This document shows positions 33,601 through 42,896 of a stretch of 64,000 nt of DNA, in pieces; within the stretch, counting starts at the first letter, position 1; each line of letters starts with the position of its first letter. The notes beneath the pieces are model-generated. The model made no database searches. It was not told the DNA's origin and worked only from the letters and a program-made list of their open reading frames with translations. Origin of the DNA: Candidatus Bathyarchaeota archaeon (lineage in GTDB: Archaea; Thermoproteota; Bathyarchaeia; Bathyarchaeales; Bathycorpusculaceae); NCBI GenBank assembly GCA_022865885.1, contig JALHSQ010000226.1:62001-126000 (forward strand), in the 5' to 3' direction. The translations under genes were made by a program, and so were the position numbers.

Positions 33601-34080
33601 TCACTTGATGACTTCTATGGTAACGTAGGATTTTGTGTCCTGTATTCCTTCAATCGCATATAACTTTTTCAAGACTTCGTCGAGTTTTTCCCTTTCGACC
33701 ATTATGAGTGCATCGACGTCACCGGCTGTTCTAAAGGCTCTTTGAACCGTGATTTCCTTGATTTTTTCGTAAACTTGGATTCTTTTGACTGGCGATATTT
33801 TCATGAGTATGAAGGCTGGCGTTGATGATGTTCCCAGCATGTTTAATCCTTTCTCAGTGACGTCAATGAAACCTCTGCCTGTGCGTATGTAGTTGGCGTC
33901 TCTTAGTTTTCGCAGGTGAACGTTCAATGCTTGCCTGCTTACACCTAACTCTCTTGCTAGTTCATCTTGTTTCATCCGTAGGCTGTATGTGCTTGTAGCT
34001 TTTCCTTTGTCGTAAAGCATTCTTAACAAGAGCGTTGTCTTTCGTGTCAGGGTCTCCAATTCTCTTCCTCTGGCTAGCAT
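33601..34080 (-). CDS. Lrp/AsnC-like transcription regulator, first gene of the sucCD operon
   Basis: 159 residues. The N-terminal winged helix-turn-helix is MKQDELARELGVSRQALNVHLRKLRDANYIRTGRGFIDV (about 36-75), more MarR/Crp-like in its wing. The C-terminal alpha-beta domain (PAFILMKISPVKRIQVYEKI, GDVDALIMVEREKLDEVLKKLYAIEGIQDTKSYVTIEVI) is an AsnC/RAM ligand-binding fold, expected to form dimers or octamers and to bind a small effector. It sits 10 bases before sucC on the same strand, so it may control central carbon flux through its own operon. That is inference from position. ATG start at 34080. Confidence 0.82.
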   Translation of the reverse strand: MLARGRELETLTRKTTLLLRMLYDKGKATSTYSLRMKQDELARELGVSRQALNVHLRKLRDANYIRTGRGFIDVTEKGLNMLGTSSTPAFILMKISPVKRIQVYEKIKEITVQRAFRTAGDVDALIMVEREKLDEVLKKLYAIEGIQDTKSYVTIEVIK

Positions 34081-34269
34081 TTTGTTAAGAATCAGCTTTA
34101 CAATAGTATGGCTTATTTAAGCATTTAGCAATCACGGTCTGAGGAAAACACATCGTTTCCTGTCTTGGTTTCGTTGAATTTGAGCAAGACCACAATGTAT
34201 TTATTTGCCGCCAAAAAATGGTTATAAAGCCTATAAAAAATATGAAAAATGGGAGTGAGGCGGTACAAA

Positions 34270-34548
34270 ATGTCTGAAAGCGATGCAGTGCTAATCGGAA
34301 ACAAGCCAGTAATGAACTATGTACTGGCATGCATAACCCTCTTTCACGGCGTAGCAAAAGAAGTACATGTTAAGGCACGAGGGAGATCCATAAGCCTAGC
34401 AGTAGATGTGGTCGAAGTAGTCAGACGCAGATTCTTGCCAAACGTGAAAATCAAGGGAATAGGCATCGGAACACAGCAGATGGCACCCAGAGAAGAGGGT
34501 GGCTCGCCTTCAAACGTTAGCACAATCGAAATCTCGCTAGAACAATAA
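34270..34548 (+). CDS. alba: DNA/RNA-binding chromatin protein Alba
   Basis: Abundant dimeric chromatin protein. [19 protein letters not shown] near 8-26 contains the DNA-contacting lysine, followed by [40 protein letters not shown], the Alba core, and a C-terminal strand [10 protein letters not shown]. 92 residues. ATG 34270 (MSESDAV) is chosen over an upstream start because GGAGTGAGG precedes it. TATA-like TTATAAAG (34222-34229) and CTATAAAA (34231-34238) lie 30-45 bases upstream. Divergent from the Lrp-like gene. Confidence 0.95.
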   Translation: MSESDAVLIGNKPVMNYVLACITLFHGVAKEVHVKARGRSISLAVDVVEVVRRRFLPNVKIKGIGIGTQQMAPREEGGSPSNVSTIEISLEQ

Positions 34549-34620
34549 AGCAGAGTCTCTTAATGGGTTTCCAGAGCTCCGCCGCCCCTCCTTTGTTTGT
34601 CACGGAGGGCGCTTCAGCAA

Positions 34621-35127
34621 GTGAAAACAGTACTTTGCAGTTTCTGTCTAAAAAGCGGAATACTGTGCCAAAAGTGTTCAACTAGGTTAAAGTCTGGAGA
34701 AATAAGCGAAACAGACCTAAAGATAGCCCGTTTGCTGTTGTCTTTGGAGGAGAAGTATCCTTCTCTTCAGAATGTTAATTTTCACAAGGCTGTTGAAGCA
34801 GGAAAAGCGCTTGCTTTGATCGTTGGGCCTGGGGATGTTCCGAGGATTTTGGGGTATGGTAGCAGAATTATCAAAGCTTTAGGTGAAGAAACTGGCAAGA
34901 ACATTCGGGTTCTAGAATATGGGGTTAATGAGAGGAAATTTCTTGAAGACTTGTTTGCCCCCCTTAGCATAGTGACGATTAACACGATTTGGCTCCCAGA
35001 TGGAAGCACTGAGACCAGGGCTATTCTGAGGAGGAGACGTGGGGCGCCACCCTTTGACATAAATGCTTTGAAGGAAATCGCCCTGAAGGTGCGCGGTATG
35101 ACATTGCGCGTAGAATTCTCAGACTAG
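34621..35127 (+). CDS. KH-domain RNA-binding protein with a zinc finger
   Basis: 168 residues from GTG 34621, chosen because GGAGGG lies about 10 bases upstream; the open frame reaches back to TTG 34597. The N-terminus CSFCLKSGILCQKC is a CxxC...CxxC zinc finger. After a helical linker come two KH-like segments of the NusA type (ALALIVGPGDVPRILGYGSRIIKAL with its GxxG-like loop, and NIRVLEYGVNERKFLEDLFAPLSIVTINTIWL). Archaeal proteins of this type are usually annotated as NusA-like or transcription-elongation-related. It directly precedes aspS (16 bases) and is probably cotranscribed with it. Confidence 0.75.
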   Translation: MKTVLCSFCLKSGILCQKCSTRLKSGEISETDLKIARLLLSLEEKYPSLQNVNFHKAVEAGKALALIVGPGDVPRILGYGSRIIKALGEETGKNIRVLEYGVNERKFLEDLFAPLSIVTINTIWLPDGSTETRAILRRRRGAPPFDINALKEIALKVRGMTLRVEFSD

Positions 35128-35143
35128 ACTGGAGAGGATTGGC

Positions 35144-36463
35144 ATGAAGCTTGATGCAATTGGTGATTGGCGCAGAACTCATTATTCAAACGATGTTAAA
35201 CCCGAAATGGATGGCAAAGAAATCACACTCTTCGGCTGGGTTCGGGAAATCCGTGATCTGGGAGCCCTCCGTTTTGTGATACTGCAAGACCGAGAGGGTA
35301 CGATTCAGATCACGATCTTGAAAAAGAAGGCAAGCAGCGAAGTCTTAGCGAAGTCTGAGACCCTGCAGAAAAGGTATAGCATTGGAGTGCAAGGTTTTGT
35401 GAAAAAGACTGACATGACGCCTCGTGGCATCGAAGTCATTCCGAAGGGCATCAAGATTCTCAGTATTGCCGAATCTCAGTTGCCTATTGACATCACAGGA
35501 AAGACGCCTGCGAATCTCGAAGTCCGGCTTGACGCAAGAGCATTGGACTTGTGCCAAGAAGATAACATTGCAACCTTCAAGATCCAACATGCAGCCGTAG
35601 AAGCGATACGTGATTTTCTGTTCGAAAGAGGTTTCTTGGAAGTGCACACACCACGCATCATCGGTTCAGCAACTGAAGGTGGAGCCGAACTGTTCTCTAT
35701 CGACTATTTTGAGAGAAAAGCGTTCCTTGCCCAGAGCCCACAGCTATACAAGGAACAGCTTGTCATGAGTCTCGAACGGGTCTTTGAAATTGGGCCCTTC
35801 TTCAGGGCAGAGGAATCGCATACACGTCGTCACCTGAGTGAGTTTGTGTCAATAGATATTGAGCAGGCTTTCGCCACGGCTGAAGATGTGATGCAGCTGC
35901 TTGAGCAACTCGTACAAGACATCTGCAAAGTAGTGAATGAGAACTGCCGTGAAGAGTTGGCAACGCTGAAACACACTTTGAAAGTGCCTGAGATACCCTT
36001 CAAACGTTTAACTTACGACGAGGCTCTTCAGGACTTGAAGAAGGAAGGCATAGAAATCCCATGGGGTGAAGACATGCCTACGCCGGCTTGTCGAACTCTT
36101 GGCAAGAAGCATCCTTACTTCTACTTTTTGACTGACTGGCCCACCCATTCTAAAGCCTTCTACATTAAACCGAGGGAGGACAATCCGGAATTGTGTGAAG
36201 GGTTCGATTTGATGTGGCGTTGGTTGGAACTGGTTTCAGGTGGTACGAGAATCGCGTCCAAAGAGTTGCTGATGAAACGACTGGAGGAGAAGGGTCTGAA
36301 ACCTGAATCTTTCAAGCATCATCTGGAAGCCTTCGATTATGGGATGCCTCCTCATGCGGGTTGGGCTATAGGTTTGGAGAGATTGACAATGTTGCTTACT
36401 GGAAAGAAGAACATACGAGAAGTAACTCTCTATCCGAGAGACAAGTTTAGACTTACCCCGTAA
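35144..36463 (+). CDS. aspS: Aspartyl-tRNA synthetase (archaeal type)
   Basis: Class IIb synthetase. The N-terminal OB anticodon-binding domain (LFGWVREIRDLGALRFVILQDREGTIQI, about 28-55) lacks the bacterial GAD insertion. Class II motif 2 is GPFFRAEESHTRRHLSEF and motif 3 is GWAIGLERLTMLLTG near the C-terminus, ending REVTLYPRDKFRLTP. 439 residues. Archaeal enzymes of this type often charge both tRNA-Asp and tRNA-Asn; the discriminating residues cannot be judged safely by eye. ATG 35144, 16 bases after the KH gene. Confidence 0.95.
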   Translation: MKLDAIGDWRRTHYSNDVKPEMDGKEITLFGWVREIRDLGALRFVILQDREGTIQITILKKKASSEVLAKSETLQKRYSIGVQGFVKKTDMTPRGIEVIPKGIKILSIAESQLPIDITGKTPANLEVRLDARALDLCQEDNIATFKIQHAAVEAIRDFLFERGFLEVHTPRIIGSATEGGAELFSIDYFERKAFLAQSPQLYKEQLVMSLERVFEIGPFFRAEESHTRRHLSEFVSIDIEQAFATAEDVMQLLEQLVQDICKVVNENCREELATLKHTLKVPEIPFKRLTYDEALQDLKKEGIEIPWGEDMPTPACRTLGKKHPYFYFLTDWPTHSKAFYIKPREDNPELCEGFDLMWRWLELVSGGTRIASKELLMKRLEEKGLKPESFKHHLEAFDYGMPPHAGWAIGLERLTMLLTGKKNIREVTLYPRDKFRLTP

Positions 36464-36564
36464 GAACCAAAGTGCAAGCGTGACTGTGTTAATGGTCTAA
36501 TAGTCCGTTCTTCTGGAAGCACTGTCTTGAAAAAGAGGATGGGTGAAGAAGCTTCGTTGCTCTT

Positions 36565-37074
36565 CTATTGTGGCGGCGGTGGTGGCGGCGCGCTGGACAT
36601 GAAGGATTGTTTCGTTGAAACCACTGTCGTTCCTGCCATGCGATCAGTGTATTTTTGTCTGTGGTCTTGTCCTGGAGTTGCGATGCCAATCAACCAGTCT
36701 AGGAGGAGGAAAAGCCCGTATATTTTGCTTATGTTTCTGATGAATGCTTTGTCAAAGGTTACTTTGCTGCCGTTGACCATTTGAACCTGCAAGCCCATGA
36801 CCTTTTTGCCTAGCGTTGCACCTGATGACGATTCAAAGAGTGCGAAGTAGAAGATTGAGAGAACGCCTAGGATAAAAGGCAAGAGAAGGGCGTATCCAAA
36901 TCCACCCCACAAGTATAATCCATAATACATGCCACCCCAAAGCAATGCTCCCAGTCCAAAGATAATCACGATCGCTACGATTCCTAATAGTATGTTGTCA
37001 ATGATTAGTGCTACGAAGCGCAGGATCCAATGATTCATGTCGAATTGTGAACTGCTCTCATTTCCTGTTGTCAT
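36565..37074 (-). CDS. RDD family membrane protein
   Basis: About 169 residues. The RDD domain is recognisable: HWILRFVALIIDNILLG (the R...D pair in the first helix), a second and third hydrophobic segment, then SSSGATLGKKVMGLQVQMVNG and FDKAFIRNISKIYGLFLLLDWLIG, finishing with DRMAGTTVV. The C-terminus is a proline run (SSAPPPPPPQ), an unusual low-complexity tail. Start ATG 37074 (MTTGNESS) or 37083. RDD proteins are small transport-related membrane proteins of unclear function. It lies between aspS (convergent) and the PRC-barrel gene (divergent). Confidence 0.8.
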   Translation of the reverse strand: MTTGNESSSQFDMNHWILRFVALIIDNILLGIVAIVIIFGLGALLWGGMYYGLYLWGGFGYALLLPFILGVLSIFYFALFESSSGATLGKKVMGLQVQMVNGSKVTFDKAFIRNISKIYGLFLLLDWLIGIATPGQDHRQKYTDRMAGTTVVSTKQSFMSSAPPPPPPQ

Positions 37075-37144
37075 ATCTTTCATCCCGGCTAGTATTTCGA
37101 TTCGACTTGTTTTTATCACTTTCGATCCACAAGAAGTCAGACGC

Positions 37145-37339
37145 TTATCCATTGAAGGTTGAGTGATTGATTTCCGATTCCTCGAAGTCGTGTAAACCAT
37201 GGAGAAGCATGTTGAAGCATTTGTCTATTGCGTCATATGCATTAATGAGCAAACGGTGTTCAGGGCAAGGAATCCACTGGCACTCTAGCTTGCCAACCTC
37301 ATGATCCTGCGATGATTCCAAGTACACTAGGCCAGTCAC
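37145..37339 (-). CDS. Possible small protein or gene fragment
   Basis: An open frame of 64 residues with protein-like composition: VTGLVYLESSQDHEVGKLEC, then QWIPCPEHRLLINAYDAIDKCFNMLLHGL. It begins with GTG at 37339 and no strong ribosome-binding site. I do not recognise the family. It may be the C-terminal remnant of a larger gene or a chance ORF in the RDD/PRC-barrel intergenic region. Confidence 0.3.
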   Translation of the reverse strand: MTGLVYLESSQDHEVGKLECQWIPCPEHRLLINAYDAIDKCFNMLLHGLHDFEESEINHSTFNG

Positions 37340-37475
37340 AACTGTCGTCTAAAGGGTTGACGATCGGGGATAGTCCATTCAAATGCAAAAATGGAACATA
37401 CGTTGAATGTATGTGGAAAAACTTAAATTCGGTTAGTGGAGTAACGTATTGTTTCGTCTAGGAAGTGTTGTATTT

Positions 37476-37829
37476 ATGGCTAAACAACCTAAGGAAAAAG
37501 GTGTAACTAAAGATAGGCTTGTGGGAATGGAAGTCATAGACAGTCATGGAAACAGAGTTGGGGTCATTAAAGACATAGGCTTCACTGTTGGGAAGTCAGG
37601 GATTTCGTTGAGCATGGAAGACAAAGATGGCGATATGAGGGAGATTCCTTGGGATGAAGTCCAAGGCGCAGGCGACTTTGTTTTGCTTAAGCCACAGACC
37701 GAATCGCAGCCCGCCCAGATTGGGTCTCAGCAACCATCAGCCCAAATTTGTCCGACGTGTAGAGGTCCAGTAAGCTACATCCAACAATACCAGAGATGGT
37801 ACTGCTACAAGTGTCAGAAGTACGTCTAG
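37476..37829 (+). CDS. PRC-barrel domain protein with a C-terminal zinc ribbon
   Basis: 117 residues. A PRC-barrel (DRLVGMEVIDSHGNRVGVIKDIGFTVGKSGISLSMEDKDGDMREIPWDEVQGAGDFVLL, about 13-72), a Gln/Pro-rich linker (QTESQPAQIGSQQPSAQ), then the zinc ribbon CPTCRGPVSYIQQYQRWYCYKCQKYV. PRC-barrels mediate protein-protein contacts; archaeal ones have been linked to RNA metabolism and to CdpB cell-division adaptors. ATG 37476 is preceded by GGAAG about 10 bases away. The fusion to a zinc ribbon is common in this lineage; the partner is unknown. Confidence 0.8.
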   Translation: MAKQPKEKGVTKDRLVGMEVIDSHGNRVGVIKDIGFTVGKSGISLSMEDKDGDMREIPWDEVQGAGDFVLLKPQTESQPAQIGSQQPSAQICPTCRGPVSYIQQYQRWYCYKCQKYV

Positions 37830-37937
37830 TGACTCACTAGGCGTCCAGCGACGACAGTCGAACCACTCAACCTCCACCATTATTTTTAGTTGAAAATGTC
37901 CTAAAACCTGATAAACACCCATTTCTATTGCCCAGTC

Positions 37938-39443
37938 ATGGGAGACCAGTTAAGAATAGCCTGCGGTGTCTTCGCCGCCATAAACTATGAAGATCAACCT
38001 GTATTCCCATACATATACTGGGGCCTAAGAGCACAGAACCATAGGGGTCATCAATCTCACGGTTTCCTCACCTACAGTGACGGAAAATTCCACGTTCACA
38101 GAAGCCTCGACCTTGTGCCAAAAATAAAAACAAGCGCCATACACGAATGGTTCGGGCGACTACCCGGGCATGTCGGCGTAGGCAATGTCAGGTACACAAC
38201 TTCTGGGAAGACTGATGAAGAATCACTGATAAAAGGAACGCAGCCCGTTACTGCTTCGAAAGATGGTCTGAAGCTTGCGATTTCCTTTAATGGCAATGTT
38301 GTCAACACTTTTCAACTAAGAAAGGAGATAAATGTCGAGTTTCCCGGCTTCTCTTATGAATGCGATGCTGACTTGATCTGCTACAAGCTCCTCATTGAAC
38401 GTTTGAAAGGACACGATTTGGCCTCTGTCGCCAAAACGTGCATGAAAGAGGTGGATGGAGCCTTCTCCGTGGCCGGAGTAACTCAAGACGGCGAATTCTT
38501 CGCTTTTAAAGACCCACATGGAATCAGACCTTTGTGTGCTGGGCATAGCAAGAATGATTCTATCTTTGCTTTCTCGTCAGAGACTGTAAGTCTGGATATA
38601 AATGGTCTTGAAAGAGACTTTGAACTGCAACCCGGAGAATTCGTGAAAGTCTCGAAAAACGGTTTTGAAAGACAAAGACTCGTGGATAACGGGCGAAAAG
38701 CTTTCTGCGCTTTCGAATTTGCCTATTTCGCACGGCCAGATTCACGTTTTGACGACAAGTACGTGTATGAAATACGGGAGGAGTTTGGAAGAACCCTTGT
38801 CAGGGAAAACCCTGATGTCGTTAGGAACGCCGACATGATTCTATCTGTGCCTGAGACAGGCGACGACTCTGCGTTAGGTGTTCATGAGGAGTCTGGCCTA
38901 AGATGGGAAAGAGCATCTCGTAGACATCGCTATGTAACTGAGAGAGCTTTTCTGCTACTTAATAAGGATCGCCAATCCACCATCGACAGAAAAATCAATA
39001 TTCTGGCTCCGAAAATCAACGGAAAACGCGTCATAGTGACAGAGGACAGCATTGTCAGAGGAGACACTACAAAGGTCATAGTTGAGAAGCTCCGTAGAAT
39101 GGGAGCACGAAAAGTATACTTGTTTGTGACGTTTCCACGCATAGTCGGTCCATGCCTGTATGGGATAGACATGGCGACATATGGTCAACTCATCGGCTCA
39201 AAGCATAAGACGGAGGAAATAGCTGAAATAATCAAAGCGGATGCCGTGTGCTATCAATCCATAGAGGGTCTCGTTAATGCGATAGGTTTCACTAGAGATC
39301 AATTGTGCCTTGCATGTGTGACAGGTGAATATCCGACGCCTCTGGCTCAGAAAATAGCAGACGTGATGAAGAAGAAGTTTCTAGAAGGGCATGAGGAGAC
39401 TGGGCGGCTTTACGAGATCGAAGATGCGATCCAGAGCTCCTAG
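37938..39443 (+). CDS. purF: Amidophosphoribosyltransferase
   Basis: First committed step of purine synthesis: PRPP plus glutamine to phosphoribosylamine. The nucleophile is Cys9 in IACGVFAAI, after an eight-residue leader MGDQLRIA that must be removed as a propeptide. Glutaminase motifs are RGHQSHGFLTY and GVGNVRYTTSG. The PRPP loop is VTEDSIVRGDTT near 375. C-terminal CLACVTGEYPTP is the usual tail region. 501 residues. First gene of the plus-strand purine cluster purF-purD-HAD-ftr-pfkB; purD follows after 52 bases. Confidence 0.93.
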   Translation: MGDQLRIACGVFAAINYEDQPVFPYIYWGLRAQNHRGHQSHGFLTYSDGKFHVHRSLDLVPKIKTSAIHEWFGRLPGHVGVGNVRYTTSGKTDEESLIKGTQPVTASKDGLKLAISFNGNVVNTFQLRKEINVEFPGFSYECDADLICYKLLIERLKGHDLASVAKTCMKEVDGAFSVAGVTQDGEFFAFKDPHGIRPLCAGHSKNDSIFAFSSETVSLDINGLERDFELQPGEFVKVSKNGFERQRLVDNGRKAFCAFEFAYFARPDSRFDDKYVYEIREEFGRTLVRENPDVVRNADMILSVPETGDDSALGVHEESGLRWERASRRHRYVTERAFLLLNKDRQSTIDRKINILAPKINGKRVIVTEDSIVRGDTTKVIVEKLRRMGARKVYLFVTFPRIVGPCLYGIDMATYGQLIGSKHKTEEIAEIIKADAVCYQSIEGLVNAIGFTRDQLCLACVTGEYPTPLAQKIADVMKKKFLEGHEETGRLYEIEDAIQSS

Positions 39444-39495
39444 AGGCAAAGCAGATTAGGCTTTCTTGCCAATCTTGCAGTCTAAAGGGTTAACT

Positions 39496-40905
39496 ATGGA
39501 AGAAGTTGGTGTACTAGTCATTTCTTACGGTTCAAGAGAAACCGCCATAATTGACACATTCATACGAAGTGAGAATTACAGGGTGGAAGTTTACGTTGCC
39601 GACAAGCAGCGAAATCCTTTCAATGTAAAAAACGCTGCAAAACATGTTGTCATCCCAGACTTAAACATAGAAGACATCTGCAAATTCGTAGAGGCTAACA
39701 AAAACAAAATCGATTTCGGCATTGTTGGTCCAGAAAAGCCCATAGTCGAGGGTGTCCGAGACCTTGTGGAGAAGAAAACAGGCATACCCATGATTTGTCC
39801 AACTAGGGAGTCCGCAATAGAAAAAAGCAAGGTTCAACAGCGACTACTGCTCCAGAAGATAGTGCCATCGACTAATCCACCCTTCAAGGTTTTCAACCCA
39901 AGAGACTATAAGAGCACATCAGAAGCAAGAAGAGCTGTTTACGCTTGGCTTGACACGCATGAGAATAGGGCAGTCGTTAAACCTGACACGCCTGTAGCTG
40001 GCAAGGGTGTAGGCGTATGGGGTGATCACTTTGCAGACCGCGAGCAACTTTTTGATCATTTCCTTTCTAGTTTTCAGTTTGGTTCAGTCATAATAGAGGA
40101 AAAGGTTGAAGGTGAAGAATCAAGTTTTCAGGCTTTTTGCGATGGCAAGCATATTGTGCCTCTGCCGGACACCAGAGATTACAAGCGAGCTTTCGATGAT
40201 GACAAAGGTCCGAACACAGGCGGTATGGGTTCTTACAAGGATGTTGGTGACGTTCTGCCTTTCCTAACTAGGGATGATCGTGCTAGAGAAGAACAGATCG
40301 TCAACAGGGTCTTCGAGGAATTGAAAGGTAGGGACACAGCGGGTCTTAAAGGTGTTCCATTATACGTTGCTTTCATGCATACTGCTGATGAGCCGAAGAT
40401 TCTTGAAATCAACAGTAGACCGGGAGACCCGGAAATCATGAACATCTTACCCATATTGAAAAATGATCTTGTAGACGTATGCTTCAAAATCATTGAAGGC
40501 AACCTCAATCGCGTAGAACTAGAGAAGGCGGCGACAGTTGTGACCTACAAGGTTCCGCAAGACTATGGAGACTATTCGGGTGCATTTCCGGACCGCGTGA
40601 ACAAGGATGAAGTTACTACGCCAATTGACCTGACCAAGGCCGTTGGGCTAAGCAAGGAATATAGGGATAAGATTCGTGTTTACCCGGCATCACTTGAGCT
40701 TCGTGGAACCGAAGTGTTCGCTTTGAAATCCAGGGCCGTGTCGGTGGTTGGCATAGGCGAAGACATCAACGTAGCCAGACAAACCTCTCTCAGGGGTCTA
40801 GAAGCGATCAAGGGCGGTGGGCTCTGGAACAGAACCGATGTGGCTTCCAAACAACACATAGATGCAAGCAAGAGACATATGACGGTGCTGAGGCGTAAAC
40901 CGTGA
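39496..40905 (+). CDS. purD: Phosphoribosylamine--glycine ligase
   Basis: ATP-grasp enzyme for the second step of purine synthesis, making GAR. N-terminal domain VLVISYGSRETAIIDTF, then NIEDICKFVEANKNKIDFGIVGPEKPIVEGV; ATP-grasp motifs VVKPDTPVAGKGVGVW, EEKVEGEESSFQAFCDG, DDDKGPNTGGMGSY and EINSRPGDPEIM. 469 residues from ATG 39496 (MEEVGVLV), preceded by AAAGGG; the open frame begins at 39466 but those residues are not family-like. It overlaps the HAD gene by four bases (GTGA), so cotranscription is certain in practice. Confidence 0.93.
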   Translation: MEEVGVLVISYGSRETAIIDTFIRSENYRVEVYVADKQRNPFNVKNAAKHVVIPDLNIEDICKFVEANKNKIDFGIVGPEKPIVEGVRDLVEKKTGIPMICPTRESAIEKSKVQQRLLLQKIVPSTNPPFKVFNPRDYKSTSEARRAVYAWLDTHENRAVVKPDTPVAGKGVGVWGDHFADREQLFDHFLSSFQFGSVIIEEKVEGEESSFQAFCDGKHIVPLPDTRDYKRAFDDDKGPNTGGMGSYKDVGDVLPFLTRDDRAREEQIVNRVFEELKGRDTAGLKGVPLYVAFMHTADEPKILEINSRPGDPEIMNILPILKNDLVDVCFKIIEGNLNRVELEKAATVVTYKVPQDYGDYSGAFPDRVNKDEVTTPIDLTKAVGLSKEYRDKIRVYPASLELRGTEVFALKSRAVSVVGIGEDINVARQTSLRGLEAIKGGGLWNRTDVASKQHIDASKRHMTVLRRKP

Positions 40906-41984
40906 AAGGCGTTTTCATCTCTGACTGCGAAGGCCCGATCTCGAAAAACGACAACGCCTACGAAATGACGTCTCATTTCATTCCTAATGGTCAAAGAATA
41001 TTCAGCGTCATAAGCAGGTACGATGACATGCTTGCAGATGTTCTGAAAAAACCTGGCTACAAAGCCGGGGATACATTGAAACTCATCCTGCCCTTTCTCA
41101 AAGCATACAATGTTACAGCTCGGAAAATGAGGGAATTCTCAGCTCGCCACCTTATTCTGATCCCAAACGCGAAAAACACATTAACTCATGTGAGAGAAAT
41201 GGTCCCCGCATACATTGTCAGCACAAGCTATGAGCAATACATAATGGAACTATGCAAGACCATACAGTTCCCGTTCGAACACACGTACTGCACGAAAGTC
41301 GAAATCGACAAATATGACTTGACAGACGCAGAAGAAGCAGCGTTGAAGGAAACCGCACAGGAAATCGCGAAGATGCCTGTGTTCGAAATCGCCTATGACG
41401 TGAAAGACTTCGTCAATCTACCAGAAGAGGGTCAACAGACCGTTCGAAGACTTGATGAGATTTTCTGGAAAGAGATCTCATGCACAGATTGTGGAAAAAT
41501 GTTCTCTGAAGTCAACCCTGTAGGAGGCGAGGAGAAGGCTGAAGCAATCAGAGAAGTGGTTCAGAAACTCGACGTTGACATGGCAGACGTCATGTACGTC
41601 GGCGACAGCATAACCGACGCTGAAGCCTTTAGACTCGTCAAGGAGAATAATGGTTTGGCACTAGCTTTCAATGGTAATCAATACGCAATAGGAAACGCTG
41701 AAGTCGCAGTCATGTCCGAAGACAGCACCGTAACAGCTGTGCTTGCAGAAGTATTCTTCAAGTTTGGGAAGGGAAGAGTTCTAGATCTGTTGGAAAAATG
41801 GAATCCCGAAGAGATGAAACACAGTTCAATCAATCAAACCTTACTCAATCGTCTTCTCAGGCTGCACACTAGTGGGCTACCTAAAGCTAAAATGATAACG
41901 AGCGAAAACATGGAGACTCTGGCGAGAGAAAGCAGCGAGTTTAGGCGAAGGGTCAGAGGAGAAGCCATCGGGAGACTAGGTTAG
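40902..41984 (+). CDS. HAD-superfamily phosphohydrolase (EhaR-like)
   Basis: 360 residues of a HAD family found in methanogens, where it is labelled energy-converting hydrogenase A subunit R, and in other archaea. Motif I reads VFISDCEGPISKNDNAYE: Asp8 is the nucleophile, but the usual second Asp of DxD is Glu10. The acidic motif IV is MYVGDSITDAEAF near 232. A small CxxC insertion (SCTDCGKMFS) lies near 197. GTG start at 40902, overlapping the purD stop. ftr begins immediately after its stop. Its place between purD and ftr suggests a phosphate-removing step tied to purine or pterin C1 metabolism; this is inference. Confidence 0.78.
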   Translation: MKGVFISDCEGPISKNDNAYEMTSHFIPNGQRIFSVISRYDDMLADVLKKPGYKAGDTLKLILPFLKAYNVTARKMREFSARHLILIPNAKNTLTHVREMVPAYIVSTSYEQYIMELCKTIQFPFEHTYCTKVEIDKYDLTDAEEAALKETAQEIAKMPVFEIAYDVKDFVNLPEEGQQTVRRLDEIFWKEISCTDCGKMFSEVNPVGGEEKAEAIREVVQKLDVDMADVMYVGDSITDAEAFRLVKENNGLALAFNGNQYAIGNAEVAVMSEDSTVTAVLAEVFFKFGKGRVLDLLEKWNPEEMKHSSINQTLLNRLLRLHTSGLPKAKMITSENMETLARESSEFRRRVRGEAIGRLG

Positions 41985-42896
41985 ATGGATGCAAAGACCA
42001 AGATTGAAGACACCTATGCTGAAGCTTTCGTTGGTCTCTACTGTCGAGTCATAGTTACTGCCCATGATGAAGAAACGCTAAGGAAGGCAGCCGAGGACGC
42101 GACTGCAACGCCGTCAGGTGTCATAGGAAGGCTTGAAAGCGGAATCGAAAAATGGTTAAGTGAGAAGGAATCGCCTGACAAGCGAAAAGGTGCAACCATC
42201 CAGTTCTGGAAAGGATTGGACAAAGATAAACCTTTGAAAGATTCAGTGACGCGATTTGAGAAGGAGCTTTCGTACAGAATCCGTCAAGACATTCTTGTCA
42301 AGCCTTTCACTGCGCTTTTTGATGCTTTAATTGTGAACCCTGAAGGACGGATGGATATGATGGAGAGAGTCGGTCACTGTGGGGACGGCTTTGAGTGGGA
42401 GAAGCGTCTTTATGGACGTGACTTGATTGTCGTGCCGATAATGGTGCCTGACTTTGTTATCGAGCGTCACATTGGGTACGCAAAAGGGGTTTCTGGCGGC
42501 AATTTCTGGTACATGTGCGAAACCAAGGAAGCCGTGATGAAAGCTGGAAAGAAGGCTCTAGACGCCATAAGCCAAGTTAGGGGCGTGATAACTCCGTTTG
42601 ACGTTTGCTCAGCTGGTTCAAAGACCGAAACACGTTTCCCATTGATAGGGCCGACTACAAACCACCCGTATTGCCCTTCTCTAAGACAGAAACTTGGCAA
42701 AGAATCCACGGTGCCTAAAGGAGTCAACTACATCCCAGAGATAGTGATTAGTGGTATCTCTATGCAAGCTGTGAAAGAGGCCATGAAAGCGGGCATAGAA
42801 GCAGCCTTAACCATAAATGGGGTCGTTCGAATCTCCGCTGGAAACTACGGTGGAAAACTGGGCGAATACAAGATTCACCTACGCGAGTTGCTCTGA
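41985..42896 (+). CDS. ftr: Formylmethanofuran--tetrahydromethanopterin N-formyltransferase
   Basis: Moves a formyl group between methanofuran and tetrahydromethanopterin, part of the archaeal Wood-Ljungdahl methyl branch. Ftr marks are IEDTYAEAF at the N-terminus, [43 protein letters not shown], and the C-terminal [37 protein letters not shown], close to consensus. 303 residues, full length. It starts at the base after the HAD stop and overlaps pfkB by one base. An ftr gene inside a purine operon hints that formyl-H4MPT chemistry is coordinated with purine synthesis. Confidence 0.93.
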   Translation: MDAKTKIEDTYAEAFVGLYCRVIVTAHDEETLRKAAEDATATPSGVIGRLESGIEKWLSEKESPDKRKGATIQFWKGLDKDKPLKDSVTRFEKELSYRIRQDILVKPFTALFDALIVNPEGRMDMMERVGHCGDGFEWEKRLYGRDLIVVPIMVPDFVIERHIGYAKGVSGGNFWYMCETKEAVMKAGKKALDAISQVRGVITPFDVCSAGSKTETRFPLIGPTTNHPYCPSLRQKLGKESTVPKGVNYIPEIVISGISMQAVKEAMKAGIEAALTINGVVRISAGNYGGKLGEYKIHLRELL

